Part shown: piece by piece, positions 32,362 through 42,400 of the stretch | How positions within the stretch are numbered: position 1 is the stretch's first letter | Layout: the number at the start of each line of letters is the position of its first letter | Program-made: the position numbers and the translations under genes | The notes under the pieces: model-generated | Told to the model about the DNA's origin: nothing | The model's database searches: none | Seen by the model: only the letters and a program-made list of their open reading frames with translations | From: Bacteroidales bacterium UBA4360 | GTDB lineage: Bacteria; Bacteroidota; Bacteroidia; Bacteroidales; UBA932 | Direction: 5' to 3' | DNA: 64,000 nucleotides | Assembly (NCBI GenBank): GCA_002393945.1 | Contig: DGSO01000031.1 | Span: 56,691 to 120,690 of the forward strand

Positions 32362-34010
32362 CAGTCGTTAAAGCTCAAATCTACAAGTACCGGGTTGTGG
32401 TCAGATTCCCAGAGCTCAGTGCTCTGCTGGGAATTGTCCACCCGGTAGCTTTCCACATTGAACTTGTCGTTTACAAATACAAAATCTATGCGACGGCTTG
32501 TTGCACTGGTGCTTAAATAGTGCAGCGTTCCGGTGGAACCATGCGGCTGCAGGGTAAGCGAATATGCATCGCGGAGGGTTCCTTCAGCAAGGATGGTCTG
32601 GATGATATCTCCATCGTCGGCTGTGGTATTGTTGAAGTCTCCGGTGAGGATTACCGGGAAGTCATCGGCCACAGCGTCAATGCGGGGCTTCAATATGCTC
32701 CACTGGTATAGTCTGATTTCTTTATACACAGGGTCATAACCCGTTTTGAGACCGTCTTCGTTCACCTGCAGGTGTACATTGAAATGGTAGAAGGGCTTGC
32801 CGTTATAGTCCAGTTTTGCCCAGTTGCAGGCCAAAAGCTTGGGCTTGACAGAATTACCACCGATGTCTGTGAATCCGGTTGTCTTCCGGCTGCTCTGAGA
32901 AGGCGTGTCGCTGTACCAGAACGTGCCGCTTTCCAGCAGCGTAACACCGCTTTTCCTGAAGATGGCCGTCACAGAGTAGTCTGATGAGCTCCCCAGCGTG
33001 GCAAGGGGATAGCCACCGTGGGAAGTGCCTGAGACGGAGTATCCTGAGACAGCCGTCTGAATGTCGGCAATCTGCTGCGTGGTAGATTCCTGGCTGCCCA
33101 TTACGTCATAATAACGATAAGGCAGCGCGGCAATCATATTGGCTTTGCGGACGGTTGTCCAAGGCTGTTTTTCATCCGTTGTACCGGAATCCAGCAGCCA
33201 GTTGTAACTCATCACCCGCATAAGTTCGGGCATCTCCCGGACAAACATGTCCCCGGCATTGACCGTAACGTCTTTAAGTACCTGCCATTCGCGGATTTTG
33301 TTACCTCCAGCATCTGTGAAGTAGGCATAAATGCTGGCATATTCCCCGGTAGGGACAGGGACGTTGAAGGTTTTGGCTTCGTCGGCCACGGCGTCAAAGT
33401 TAATCCGGCACTTGGTGTTGTCGGCGGAACTGGACGACGCCACTTCCATGTCGGTAGCAACCGTGGTTGTGAAATTCCCTACAATTCGCATGTCCTTGCA
33501 CACCAGATGGAAGGCGGTTGCCTCGGCGGGAACAGGGCTGCACACCACCTGGATGAGACCTCCCATATGACGGAAGTCAAGGGTTCCGGAAGAGGGAATG
33601 GCCGCCATGGGCGAAGGCATGGCATTGGCACTGTAGGTGTAGGTGGCGGGGTAATTTACGGTCACGGAACCTCCGGAAAGGCTCTTGAAGCTGTTTTTAG
33701 GGTATATTGCCACATCGGACGGAACCTCCCCAGCCGGCAGGTCGGCCTGGAAGGTGGCGCTCGCCGTCCCGGCTCCGGAACTGAGGCCAAACGTCCTTAT
33801 GTTTCCGGCCGATGTATAAACGCCAATCTGGTCTCCGGCCGTCCATGTGACCACACCTGCCGATGTGACAGCGGCCTTGCTCTCTCCGGCAAACTCCGCC
33901 TGGAGAGTTACAGGGACGGTCCCCACCGCCGCTTCTTCTCCTGCGGGAGAAGTTTTCCCGCAGGAGAGTACAAGAAGCGGAAATGCTATCGCTAAAAAGC
34001 TCTTTCTCAT
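32361..34010 (-). CDS. Endonuclease/exonuclease/phosphatase-fold lipoprotein with fimbrillin-like N-terminus
   Basis: This 549-residue protein has a lipobox V-L-S-C (Cys 17). Residues about 30-260 are a fimbrillin-like region: 'GVVTWTAGDQIGVYTSAG' is the typical 'W-x-x-G-D-x-I' start and 'FRHMGGLIQVV' its central strand. Residues about 265-549 are an EEP (DNase I/sphingomyelinase/inositol phosphatase) domain with 'MSYNWLL', 'DVMGSQESTTQQI' (metal-binding Glu), 'FNVHLQ', 'LTGDFNNT' (457 onward) and catalytic 'ESDHNPVLV' (536 onward). The EEP fold includes nucleases, sphingomyelinases and phosphoinositide phosphatases. In this glycan locus a phosphodiesterase role on a glycoconjugate seems more likely than a nuclease role, but this is inference. 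Confidence 0.88.
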   Translation of the reverse strand: MRKSFLAIAFPLLVLSCGKTSPAGEEAAVGTVPVTLQAEFAGESKAAVTSAGVVTWTAGDQIGVYTSAGNIRTFGLSSGAGTASATFQADLPAGEVPSDVAIYPKNSFKSLSGGSVTVNYPATYTYSANAMPSPMAAIPSSGTLDFRHMGGLIQVVCSPVPAEATAFHLVCKDMRIVGNFTTTVATDMEVASSSSADNTKCRINFDAVADEAKTFNVPVPTGEYASIYAYFTDAGGNKIREWQVLKDVTVNAGDMFVREMPELMRVMSYNWLLDSGTTDEKQPWTTVRKANMIAALPYRYYDVMGSQESTTQQIADIQTAVSGYSVSGTSHGGYPLATLGSSSDYSVTAIFRKSGVTLLESGTFWYSDTPSQSSRKTTGFTDIGGNSVKPKLLACNWAKLDYNGKPFYHFNVHLQVNEDGLKTGYDPVYKEIRLYQWSILKPRIDAVADDFPVILTGDFNNTTADDGDIIQTILAEGTLRDAYSLTLQPHGSTGTLHYLSTSATSRRIDFVFVNDKFNVESYRVDNSQQSTELWESDHNPVLVDLSFND

Positions 34011-34014
34011 GTTG

Positions 34015-36489
34015 CTACTTTAAAGTAAACGCCGGTGCCGATGCCACGCCGCTTGCCTGCTCATAAGAGCCCGGCCACATGGCGGAAGTATTGCGTGCCA
34101 CGCCGCGGATGTCTTTTACGAGGTTTTCTCCAAGCCATGTCGCAAATTCAGAATTTGCTGTGCTTACAACAGATGAAAGTGATGTCGAGTTAGTCTTGGA
34201 AAAGTCACCGATAGCTGCGGGTATTGTACCATCCCAAGAGTAGAAATGAATATTTTCACGGCAATCTGATACGGTAACAGTGGATGACTGGTCATTGGCG
34301 TACATCGTGTCAGCATTTGTCTTGTACCATGCGGTCACCCCTGTTCCAGGGAAATTACCGCTCAGACCTACTTTAACACCGCCCAAACTGCTATTATCGG
34401 TACTTATTGTTCCGGAGCTTAACTTGTTGTACAGAGAATGGTCAACAGTCAGAAAACCTCCATCAACATTTGTAAATGAGTTGCCATTGCCGCTGGATGC
34501 GCCGTTTACAACGATACTGTTGGCAATAACGAGAGTAGCTGATGCCGCATTGGTAATGTTTGGAGACGAGCACTGCTCAAACAGCGTTGAGTTTACAATA
34601 ATACCGTTGCCCAAGTTCTGAATCTGAGCCTTTGCCGTGCCACCCCAGCCACCGGACATCAAGGTGTTGTTCATTCCCCAGACGGTTTCTGCATGGTTCA
34701 TTGAGATTATCTGTCCTGTACCGGTCTTGTTACTATTGGTATAGTTGATATAACAGCCGTCCATGAAAACTTTTGCTCCACTTCCTGTGGCACCTTGTCC
34801 ATAAATTACACCACCATTTGTCGATGAGTAATTATTTATGAAAGTTACATCCTTAAGCTTTGCAGTGCCAGCTGATGTGACGAAGATTGCTCCTCCTGAA
34901 CCGGCAGCAGTATTATCTTCGAAATAGCATTTCTCGAGATTTATGGTTCCGGCATTGTATATGGCTCCGCCATATTTGGTAGAAGATACGGAGTTCCCGC
35001 TGAAATAGCAGTTGGTGGCGTTGAAGGTGCCCCCGCTCACTACTGCAACTGCTCCGGCGCTTCCTATGACAGAATTATTGTTGATGAATTTGCAATTTGT
35101 GAATGTCGCTGTACAGGCAACTCGTATTGCACCTCCTACTGAAATTGTTTTTCCGGCAGCACCGTGAATTGAGTCCTTGAAAGTACAATTATTTAATGTC
35201 ACTGACTCGATACCTGGCATTAGAAGGAGTGCACATCCTACAGCATCGTTAGGATATCCTTGGCTTGTGAAGGTGAGACCATCCAATATCCAGTTCCCCT
35301 TATTCATTCTTAACGAGCGTTTCCCTTCGTCAGAAATAATTCTGCTGATGTTGTTTACGACATCTCTTCCAGCGAGTGATTTGCCCGTTGCGCTTGCTGG
35401 ATATCCACCGTAAACACTGAATTTGCATCCCGCTACAGTGGGACTGACGTCTGTATCAGTAATGTTATAGTCGCCTGCTGCAAGATAGAGATTCTTGGTT
35501 ACAACTGAAGCGGATTTCATCGTACTCTTGAGGAGAGTAACACCTCCGGCATTATCCCAGCTGGAGCCGTCTCCTGTTCCGTCGGCCTTGAAATAAAGCC
35601 TGTCACTCAGACCCGTGGCAAGGGTGCCAATGTTGCGGATCTGTTTACGGGCGATGACGAGGGGATTGGCGGAGCCTTTGTCGCCGATGAGGTTGTCAGA
35701 CTCGTCAAGAAGCTCGACATAGATGTTGTTGATGCCTATGCCTTTTTCTGCATTAGTAGGGAGTACTGCAATGTAGTATGTTCCGGCGCCGGGGACGTTG
35801 ACGGTAATGGCTTTTTCTCCGGTTTCGACACCCTTCACGGCCGGACCGGTAAAGCTGATATCCATCTTCCCGGCAATGTAGTCGTCAGAGTGGAGGACTA
35901 CCTTACGGACGGCATCATCGGCAATTGTGAATTTAAGAAGGCCGCAGAGGTTCTTGAACTCAAGCGTTGCGGAGGGGGCGGTTTTGTCCCACTTTGCAAG
36001 GGCGATGCTGGCATTCGCAAATGAACCGTCCTGGACTGTAGGAACGGTAAGGTAGAATGAGCTTGCAGTCTCGTAGTCAATGTCAATAGATTTGGGGGAG
36101 ACGGCATAAAGATGCAGGCTGGAACCGCCTGCGGCCTTATACTCCTCCTCTGTCATTGCGAAAGCCGGAGGAATGCTGGCGGTGAAGGTTGCTACGCCTT
36201 CTCCGTCGATGTCTTCGGCCTCAAGGGCATCGGAAGTTATATATCCTGTCGTCTTCTTGTCCAGTTCATAAACGAACTTGACGGCATCGCCTTCCGCCCA
36301 TGCCACAGCGCCGGTTTCCGGGGTGAGAGTGGTCTTGGAGGGAGAGTCCTCGGTGGCGGCCCTGAACTGCATCTTGACAGTCTCAATGACCGGATCGGTA
36401 ACTTGCTCCTTGTTGAAGTCTTCTTCTTTTGGGTTGCATGCTGCAAAGACGGTCAATGCAGCGGCCGGGAGAAATAAATACTTTTTCAT
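34015..36489 (-). CDS. Surface lipoprotein: fimbrillin-like N-terminus plus beta-helix domain (copy 2)
   Basis: An 824-residue protein with a lipobox F-A-A-C near residue 18. A strong AGGAGG 7 bases ahead favours ATG 36489 over ATG 36495. Residues about 30-290 are fimbrillin-like ('TGAVAWAEGDAVKFVYELDK', 'LEFKNLCGLLKFTIADDAVR'). From about 300 ('YFKADGTGDGSSWDNAGG', a DUF1565-type start) to about 690 lies a right-handed beta-helix with many 20-25-residue turns such as 'FTNCKFINNNSVIGSAGAVA' and N-C-Y-F-S-G-N-S. The last part ends 'RNTSAMWPGSYEQ'. It is a close paralogue of the product of 36669-39320. Likely a surface glycan-binding or adhesin protein; no lyase residues are evident. Confidence 0.88.
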   Translation of the reverse strand: MKKYLFLPAAALTVFAACNPKEEDFNKEQVTDPVIETVKMQFRAATEDSPSKTTLTPETGAVAWAEGDAVKFVYELDKKTTGYITSDALEAEDIDGEGVATFTASIPPAFAMTEEEYKAAGGSSLHLYAVSPKSIDIDYETASSFYLTVPTVQDGSFANASIALAKWDKTAPSATLEFKNLCGLLKFTIADDAVRKVVLHSDDYIAGKMDISFTGPAVKGVETGEKAITVNVPGAGTYYIAVLPTNAEKGIGINNIYVELLDESDNLIGDKGSANPLVIARKQIRNIGTLATGLSDRLYFKADGTGDGSSWDNAGGVTLLKSTMKSASVVTKNLYLAAGDYNITDTDVSPTVAGCKFSVYGGYPASATGKSLAGRDVVNNISRIISDEGKRSLRMNKGNWILDGLTFTSQGYPNDAVGCALLLMPGIESVTLNNCTFKDSIHGAAGKTISVGGAIRVACTATFTNCKFINNNSVIGSAGAVAVVSGGTFNATNCYFSGNSVSSTKYGGAIYNAGTINLEKCYFEDNTAAGSGGAIFVTSAGTAKLKDVTFINNYSSTNGGVIYGQGATGSGAKVFMDGCYINYTNSNKTGTGQIISMNHAETVWGMNNTLMSGGWGGTAKAQIQNLGNGIIVNSTLFEQCSSPNITNAASATLVIANSIVVNGASSGNGNSFTNVDGGFLTVDHSLYNKLSSGTISTDNSSLGGVKVGLSGNFPGTGVTAWYKTNADTMYANDQSSTVTVSDCRENIHFYSWDGTIPAAIGDFSKTNSTSLSSVVSTANSEFATWLGENLVKDIRGVARNTSAMWPGSYEQASGVASAPAFTLK

Positions 36490-36496
36490 GCTCATT

Positions 36497-36502
36497 CCTC
36501 CT
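36497..36502 (-). promoter_or_regulatory. Strong Shine-Dalgarno sequence deciding the start at 36489
   Basis: CCTCCT on the plus strand is AGGAGG on the minus strand, 7 bases before ATG 36489 and only 1 base before ATG 36495. Strong Shine-Dalgarno sites are uncommon in Bacteroidota. An equivalent site precedes the paralogous gene at 39320. Confidence 0.7.
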
Positions 36503-36504
36503 TA

Positions 36505-36651
36505 TTACCAATTATAGTCACCACCGTTCTCATATCCCTCAGGATTTCCACCTTTCGGGGACATGATAGACTCTCCCGGGACCATACACAGCTGTATGGC
36601 TTCTACCTTTGGCGAAACATAGGTTTCGCATTTTTTAGTTTCTGTTTTCAT
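36505..36651 (-). CDS. Short peptide gene (48 residues) preceding beta-helix copy 2
   Basis: Reading from ATG 36651 the product is 48 residues and starts 'MKTETKKCETYVSPKVEAI', then Q-L-C-M-V-P-G-E-S-I-M-S, and ends N-P-E-G-Y-E-N-G-G-D-Y-N-W. It has no hydrophobic signal. It shares the layout 'Y-x-x-P-x-x-E ... E-S ... P-E-G-(Y/F) ... D-(Y/W)' with the 45-residue product of 39337-39474, and both genes sit just upstream of a beta-helix lipoprotein gene. The gap to the next gene is 15 bases and holds that gene's AGGAGG. The family is not one I can name, and function is unknown. Conserved pairing and position argue that it is a real gene. Confidence 0.7.
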   Translation of the reverse strand: MKTETKKCETYVSPKVEAIQLCMVPGESIMSPKGGNPEGYENGGDYNW

Positions 36652-36668
36652 GATATATTGTCCGTTTA

Positions 36669-39320
36669 TTAATTTTCGTATGAGCCAGGCCACATGGCAG
36701 TTGTATTGCGGGCATTTCCGCGAATGTCAACGGCAAGGGCCTCTTTACCGTTCACCTTAAGGTCTTCGCTCTCAAGCCACTCCAGGAATCCAGTGCCTAC
36801 ACCGGATGTCCCGCTAATGAGAGTCTTGATATCAGAAAGGGTCGCGTTTGTGAACCCTGCACAAACTCCATCCCAGACATAAGCCTTGATGGCGCCTCCG
36901 GATGGAAGTTTCACGGCAGAGCCAAGGGACTTCTGTGCCCATGGATTGTTGTCAGGGAATGCATTCTCGTCATGTGTCGCGGCGTTGTATTTACCTGTTA
37001 CGCAATCTGTAGGGGTTAACGTGCCCTCGCCGGTTGTAAGGCCGTAAACTGTATTGTAAGCCTGGAGATTTCTCTCGGACTCAACATTAAACGCGTACTT
37101 GCTTGAACTGTTATTGAGAACCACGCAGTTTATCACGCGGCAGCCGTCAGCATCCGAGGATCCACCTTGAATATCGGCGCCTCCCACCTGAGAATATAGC
37201 GTAGTGTTTACCAGGATACTGTTTCCGCGCAGCTGTGTCAGCTGATTGGTCTTTCCAAACGGTCCGCTTATCACGCAATTGTTAAAACCGACATTGGCGG
37301 AATTACCGGAGAGAATACGGTGCGGTACATTCGAGCCCGTGGCAATGGTGGCTCCGGCATCGCTCTGGCCGAAATAACAAGCATTGGCATACAATGTGGT
37401 GGTTCCTCCGATGTATAAATCAGACGTGGACTTAGTTGCAACGTTGTCCAATAATATACACTGGTTCAGTTTGATTGTTGAAGCGCCGGCTGTAACAATT
37501 GAAGCGCCGTCTGTGGTGGAAGTGTTGCCCTTGAAAGTGCAGCCTGTTGCATTGAATGTTCCGGCGTTGGATTCGATTGCTCCGCCCATTGTTGCGGCAG
37601 AATTATATGCAAATGCGCAATTAGTGGCGGTCAAGGTTCCATTTGAGTTTATGTAGATGGCTCCGCCCTGTGCAGAAGTGGTTTTGTTTGGATGCCCTTC
37701 TTCTCCGAAGGTGCAGTCATCGGCAATGACAGTTCCGTTTGTCCTTATTACAATGGCCCCTCCGTTGCGTTTTGCAGTGTTGTCCGTGAAAGTACATCCA
37801 TTAAGCGTCAGCGTTGTGCCTCCGTTTACATATACAGCTCCACCATCGTTCGTGGTTTCTTCATTTGCCGAGAATGTGCAGTCCGTAGCGGTTACGTTTG
37901 CCGTGCCGTTCATATACAAGGCGCCGCCAAAATAGCAGGACTTGTTACCGATAAATGTACAGCGTGTGAAGTTTGCATGAGCGTTACTTACTCGCACTGC
38001 GCCACCGCCGGAAGTTGATTTGGTCCCTAAATTCTGGTTTGAAGAGAAAGTACAGTCCTTGACAGTGAAAGAGGAGGAGGCGTCGCCTTCGATAACAAGG
38101 GCGCTTCCGGTGTCTGAGGTCCCGGAAGCCCTGCAGGCATTTTGGAAAGTTATGCCGCTGATAGACCATGTTCCCCTTTGAAGAATCCATATACGTTTGT
38201 CTCCACCGCCGTCAATAATGGTAGCGTTGGAGGTAATGTCACGGCCGGTAAGGGCATATCCTGTGGCATCTGCCGGGAATCCTCCCTGAATGATTACCCT
38301 GGCTTCTGTGTTGGCAGTGCCCATTGCCTGTTGAGCAGTGGGATTGTATGTGCCTGCGGCCATGAAAACATTCAAAGTGGAATTGTTTGATGCGAGTTTC
38401 GCATTAAGAGCCGTTATGTCTGCTGCGTTGTCCCATGAAGAGCCGTCTTTGGTTCCGGAGCCACCGACCTTGACAAAGTAGCGGTCTCCGAATCCGGGTG
38501 AAAGCGTTCCCAGTTTCCTTATCTGGCGGCGGGCTACGATGACGTCTGCATCGGCAATCCTGTCTCCAAGGAGGTTGTCGCTCCCGTCATAAAGGGCCAC
38601 GTAGAGGCTTGAAAGCGTGTTGGGCAGAACTCCAATGTAGTAGGTGCCTGCGCCTGGAACGTTTACGGTGATTGTGCTCTCTCCGGAACCAGCAGCTATG
38701 ACTACAGGTGCGCCATCCTTGAATGTGATTTGCATTTTTCCTGCAATGTCCTCGTTGGAAGAAAGGACAATTTTGCGTACGCTGTCATCGGCAATGGTGA
38801 ACTGGAGGAGGCCGCAGAGGTTCTTGAATTCAAGAGCTGCCGTGGGGTTCTCCTTGTCCCATTTTGCTAGGGCGATGGCTGCGTTCTCAAAACTTCCGTC
38901 CTGCGTTGAGGAAACTGTTACATACAAGTTGGTGCCGTACTCATGAGAGACGGTTGAAGGATATACTGCATATAGGTGGCGGCTGCTGCCGGTAAACTCC
39001 TTCTCGCCGAATGTCGCGGGAACAGAAGCGGTAATGGATGCGTGGCTCCCGTTCAGTGTAATGCCGTATGAAACCGCCTCTCCCGGCGTTTTGTCAACCT
39101 CATAGATGAATTTGACCTTGTCTCCGGCGACCCAGGAGACGTCGCCAGTTTCGGCATCGAGGCTGGTTTTTGTTCCGGCTTCTGCTATGCCTGTGAATGT
39201 CATCTGAACTGTGGCAGGCTGAGCCTCATTCCCTGAAGCTGACGGGGCGTCGGTCTCTGCCTTGTTGCAGGACATGACTGCAATCCCTGCAAGGATAATG
39301 TAGTGCAAATACTTTTTCAT
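36669..39320 (-). CDS. Surface lipoprotein: fimbrillin-like N-terminus plus beta-helix domain (copy 1)
   Basis: An 883-residue protein. I use ATG 39320 ('MKKYLHYIILAGIAVMSC', a clear lipoprotein signal) because AGGAGG lies 6 bases ahead; the longer frame runs through the short peptide gene upstream. Residues about 30-290 are fimbrillin-like ('GDVSWVAGDKVKFIYEVDK', 'LEFKNLCGLLQFTIADDSVR'). From about 300 ('YFVKVGGSGTKDGSSWDNAA') a long beta-helix has repeated 'N-C-T-F-x-x-N' turns, e.g. 'TLTATNCAFAYNSAATMGGA'. The C-terminus 'RGNARNTTAMWPGSYEN' matches that of copy 2. Probably an outer-surface binding or adhesin protein encoded with the SusC/SusD uptake system. Confidence 0.88.
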   Translation of the reverse strand: MKKYLHYIILAGIAVMSCNKAETDAPSASGNEAQPATVQMTFTGIAEAGTKTSLDAETGDVSWVAGDKVKFIYEVDKTPGEAVSYGITLNGSHASITASVPATFGEKEFTGSSRHLYAVYPSTVSHEYGTNLYVTVSSTQDGSFENAAIALAKWDKENPTAALEFKNLCGLLQFTIADDSVRKIVLSSNEDIAGKMQITFKDGAPVVIAAGSGESTITVNVPGAGTYYIGVLPNTLSSLYVALYDGSDNLLGDRIADADVIVARRQIRKLGTLSPGFGDRYFVKVGGSGTKDGSSWDNAADITALNAKLASNNSTLNVFMAAGTYNPTAQQAMGTANTEARVIIQGGFPADATGYALTGRDITSNATIIDGGGDKRIWILQRGTWSISGITFQNACRASGTSDTGSALVIEGDASSSFTVKDCTFSSNQNLGTKSTSGGGAVRVSNAHANFTRCTFIGNKSCYFGGALYMNGTANVTATDCTFSANEETTNDGGAVYVNGGTTLTLNGCTFTDNTAKRNGGAIVIRTNGTVIADDCTFGEEGHPNKTTSAQGGAIYINSNGTLTATNCAFAYNSAATMGGAIESNAGTFNATGCTFKGNTSTTDGASIVTAGASTIKLNQCILLDNVATKSTSDLYIGGTTTLYANACYFGQSDAGATIATGSNVPHRILSGNSANVGFNNCVISGPFGKTNQLTQLRGNSILVNTTLYSQVGGADIQGGSSDADGCRVINCVVLNNSSSKYAFNVESERNLQAYNTVYGLTTGEGTLTPTDCVTGKYNAATHDENAFPDNNPWAQKSLGSAVKLPSGGAIKAYVWDGVCAGFTNATLSDIKTLISGTSGVGTGFLEWLESEDLKVNGKEALAVDIRGNARNTTAMWPGSYEN

Positions 39321-39326
39321 AGGTTT

Positions 39327-39332
39327 CCTCCT
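39327..39332 (-). promoter_or_regulatory. Strong Shine-Dalgarno sequence for beta-helix copy 1
   Basis: CCTCCT on the plus strand is AGGAGG on the minus strand, 6 bases before ATG 39320. It supports that start over the longer open frame and mirrors the site at 36497-36502. Confidence 0.7.
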
Positions 39333-39336
39333 GCTT

Positions 39337-39474
39337 TTAAAGTATCCAGTCAATGGTGGTGTCGTCAATGATAAACCCTTCGGGTTCAAGTCCGTCAGAT
39401 GCGGTAAGAAGGGCAGATTCAATCTGCGTCCGGAAGATTTCCGTGCGGGGCGGAATGTAGTTTTGTGCTTTCAT
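39337..39474 (-). CDS. Short peptide gene (45 residues) preceding beta-helix copy 1
   Basis: From ATG 39474 to TAA 39337-39339 the frame encodes 45 residues: it starts M-K-A-Q-N-Y-I-P-P-R-T-E-I-F, continues with I-E-S-A-L-L-T-A-S-D, and ends P-E-G-F-I-I-D-D-T-T-I-D-W-I-L. The pattern 'Y-x-x-P-x-x-E ... E-S ... P-E-G-F ... D-W' is shared with the 48-residue peptide at 36505-36651. It lies 8 bases after the stop of the FN3 lipoprotein gene and 16 bases before beta-helix copy 1, filling an otherwise unexplained gap. There is no signal peptide and no recognised family. Similar short acidic ORFs with an early Y-x-x-P-x-x-E are common in Bacteroidales but are rarely annotated. Confidence 0.7.
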   Translation of the reverse strand: MKAQNYIPPRTEIFRTQIESALLTASDGLEPEGFIIDDTTIDWIL

Positions 39475-39482
39475 ATATGCTG

Positions 39483-42400
39483 TTATTTGATTTCTATGCA
39501 GATGTCATCGATAAGGGCTGCGCCTTCCTTGTCGGAAGCGAATGCTATGCGGTCTCCCTCAGACAAGGTTAATTCAACGGAATGGTCATACCATTTGTGG
39601 GTGTCGGAAGAACCAGACCAGGTGGTTACGGGTTCAGTGCTGCCGGCAGAATTGTACATCGCTACTGTACCTGCCTTGCTCCAGGACTTTGAAGAGCCGT
39701 CGTACTTCCAGACCTCAAGAGCGCAGGAGCGTCCCTGAAGGACGAGTCCCTTGAATGATACAGTGCAGGTCTTTGCGCTGGCGGATAGGTTTGCATGCAG
39801 CTCAGGAGTCACAATCATTCCCAGGACCTGGGCCTTGCTGTCGGAGGCATTGTAATATGCTCCAAGCTCCAGGTAACCCTGTCCGGCGAACGTGTTGTTG
39901 GTGGAATACCAGCCGGAAAGGGAACCGCAGGTGTCTTTGAACTTGTATATCTTTGCGCCTGCGCCCGGTGCGTTGCCCTTGATGAGACCGTTGCCGTTCT
40001 GGGCGCTCAGTGTAAACATTTCGTCATCCTTCGTCTGCTGGGTGCCCCATGCATAATGAGGAGCAAACTGGGAGCTGGCAAATGCGGTTCTCATTCCGTA
40101 GAAACTCCAGTCTCCGTCCCAGTTCTTTATGGTGTCCAGTGACATGTTTCCGACCTTCTTGCCGGCTTTCTTGAATGCAGGGACGCTGCCCACCGCAAGG
40201 TTGACATAGTCGGCCTGGATCATGACGTCGTCAAAGCCTTCGAAGAGGACTTCTGATGCGCCGGCCGTATGCTTTGCGGGCGTTGTGGCCTTAAGCGGCA
40301 GGGAGAATTCCGATGTTCCGTTGGAAGACGTGCATACCTGGGTGTTTGGAGTCGAAGGCTGGTAGTTAGTGAATTCCAGGCTTGCAACGCTCCTTACGCG
40401 GAACCAGTAGTCTGTCTCCGGCTCAAGGCAGCCGATAGCTACGTTTAGCGGAGCCCTTGATTTTGACTGGTCAACTATAAGGCCAACGAAGAACGGCGAT
40501 GCGGGAGACTGTGCCTGTGCGTCCAGTACATAGGCGCGGAATACAGACTTGGCTGTGGCCGGGTCCGGCCCGTCGAGGAGTTCCACCTCAATCAGAGGAT
40601 TGTTGTTGGTGGTGTTGTCGCCGGCCCTGTTTTCAATGCCGAACGCAAGTGACGTAGGGCTCAGGTTCTTGGTGAGGCGCTCTACCGTGCCGGTTGTGAA
40701 ATACTGTGCTGCCGATGCGCCCTCGTCCTGGGCACCATTGTATATGGCGGCAATGCTCACGGAGTGGCGGCTTCCTGATTCCAGGCCCGTAAGGTGGTAG
40801 GAGAGGACATCGGCCCCGAGGGTTTCCCTGACTTCTCCGTCAACGTAAACCTTGTAGGCCTCAGGCTCTCCGGAGCAGGTCCATGTGAGCTGGACGTCGG
40901 ACCAGAAAACATTGCCAAGGGTGAGTTCCGGCGCAATGACTGCAGCCCTTTGTTCATATTTCACGGCTGTGAGGGTAATATCGTCAAGGTAGATGCGGCC
41001 GTACTGCTTTCCTCCGGAGGTCTTGGTCTTCTCTCCGTAAGCACCGCCTATGGCAATGCGCGAAGTGGGAAGAACATTATATGCTTCAACGGAGCAGGAA
41101 CTCCAATGGGTGGGGTCGTCGGTGAGTTCAACAATTCCTGCCGACAGCCACTGCTCTCCGTTCACTACCCAAACCTCGGCATAGCATTCCCCAAGGCGCG
41201 AAGTTCCGTTCCCTACACCATAATCCGATGAGAATGGAGCAGCCTTGAATTCCACCTTGACCGTGGCGCTCTCCCTCAGATTTGACAGCACGGGGGTCAT
41301 GACGGCGTCTTTCTGCGAAGAGGAATCGCCAACCCTGATGTATCCAGGACCGACATACTCGGCGCCGGGCGTCTTTTCGGCCCAGGATGCGAGGCGGGTC
41401 GATGAAAGGTCTGTCTCGCTCCATTCGGGTAGGGTGGAAGGAGCGGCCGAAAGCTCTTCGCCGATTATTCCCCAGGCCTTGTTCACCGGGTCTCCGCCTT
41501 CCTTAAGTTCAGAGAAATCCTCCATGATGACGATTCCTCCTTCTGCCACAGTGTTGCCGATGGTTTTTGCCGATGAAGGCTCCGTGGTGATTCTCACGGG
41601 CTGGCATGATGCCTGAGTCTGGACATCGAGTACCCGGAACCAATAATCTGTAGACGGCTCAAGCCCTGTGAAACAGAATGCGGGGGAAGCTATATTGCTT
41701 ATTGCGGCAACCTGCCAGTCAATTTCTTTTATCGGATCTTCGCAGGCGCTGTCTTTGTAAAGACCTATTGAGAAATGTCCGGCAAAGTCCTTTTCCGGGT
41801 CACTATATGCGTTTTCCGTGAAGCGGAAGGCAGCTGTGGATGAGCTTACTGAAAGTGCTTCTGCTACAGGTGCTTCGCGCCATACCGGGTCAGAGAAGCT
41901 GAGTGTGAAGTGGTTTACCTTGTCCCTTCTGAATTCAATGGCCGATATAACATCGTTCTCATCCTTGGCTATTACCTTGTGAATGGCCGTCCTCCCATCA
42001 GACGTCCTGAGGGTAACCTCCAGACCTTCGCTTAGCGTAACCGGCAGCAGCGGTATCACATAGACTCCGTTCATGGGCTTCGAAGATGAGAAATCTATCT
42101 GATTGGTGCCGTCGATGACTTCAAAAGTCGGGATCCCCTTTTCGAATTTCACGTCAATTTTACCTGCAAGATACTCCTCTTCTCCGCCTTTCAACGTTAT
42201 TGAAACGACATTGTCGGAGGAGGGGACTGTAAACTTGAAGTATGAGCAGATGCTACGGAAAAGAAGGGGAGTCTTTATGCCGGGATTGTCGGCACAGGCT
42301 ACTAACGGCGCTGCGGAAAGATCCATTCCAGGAGCATCCACTCGTTGGGCCGAAGGTATGGTGAGCACGATTCCCGATGTGCTCCTGTGAGCATCGGCAG

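Noticed and set aside
32361..34010. EEP-domain protein as a secreted nuclease
   Set aside because: The fold would allow it, but the glycosidase and phosphatase context and the fimbrillin-like N-terminus make a glycoconjugate phosphodiesterase more likely. I could not decide from sequence.
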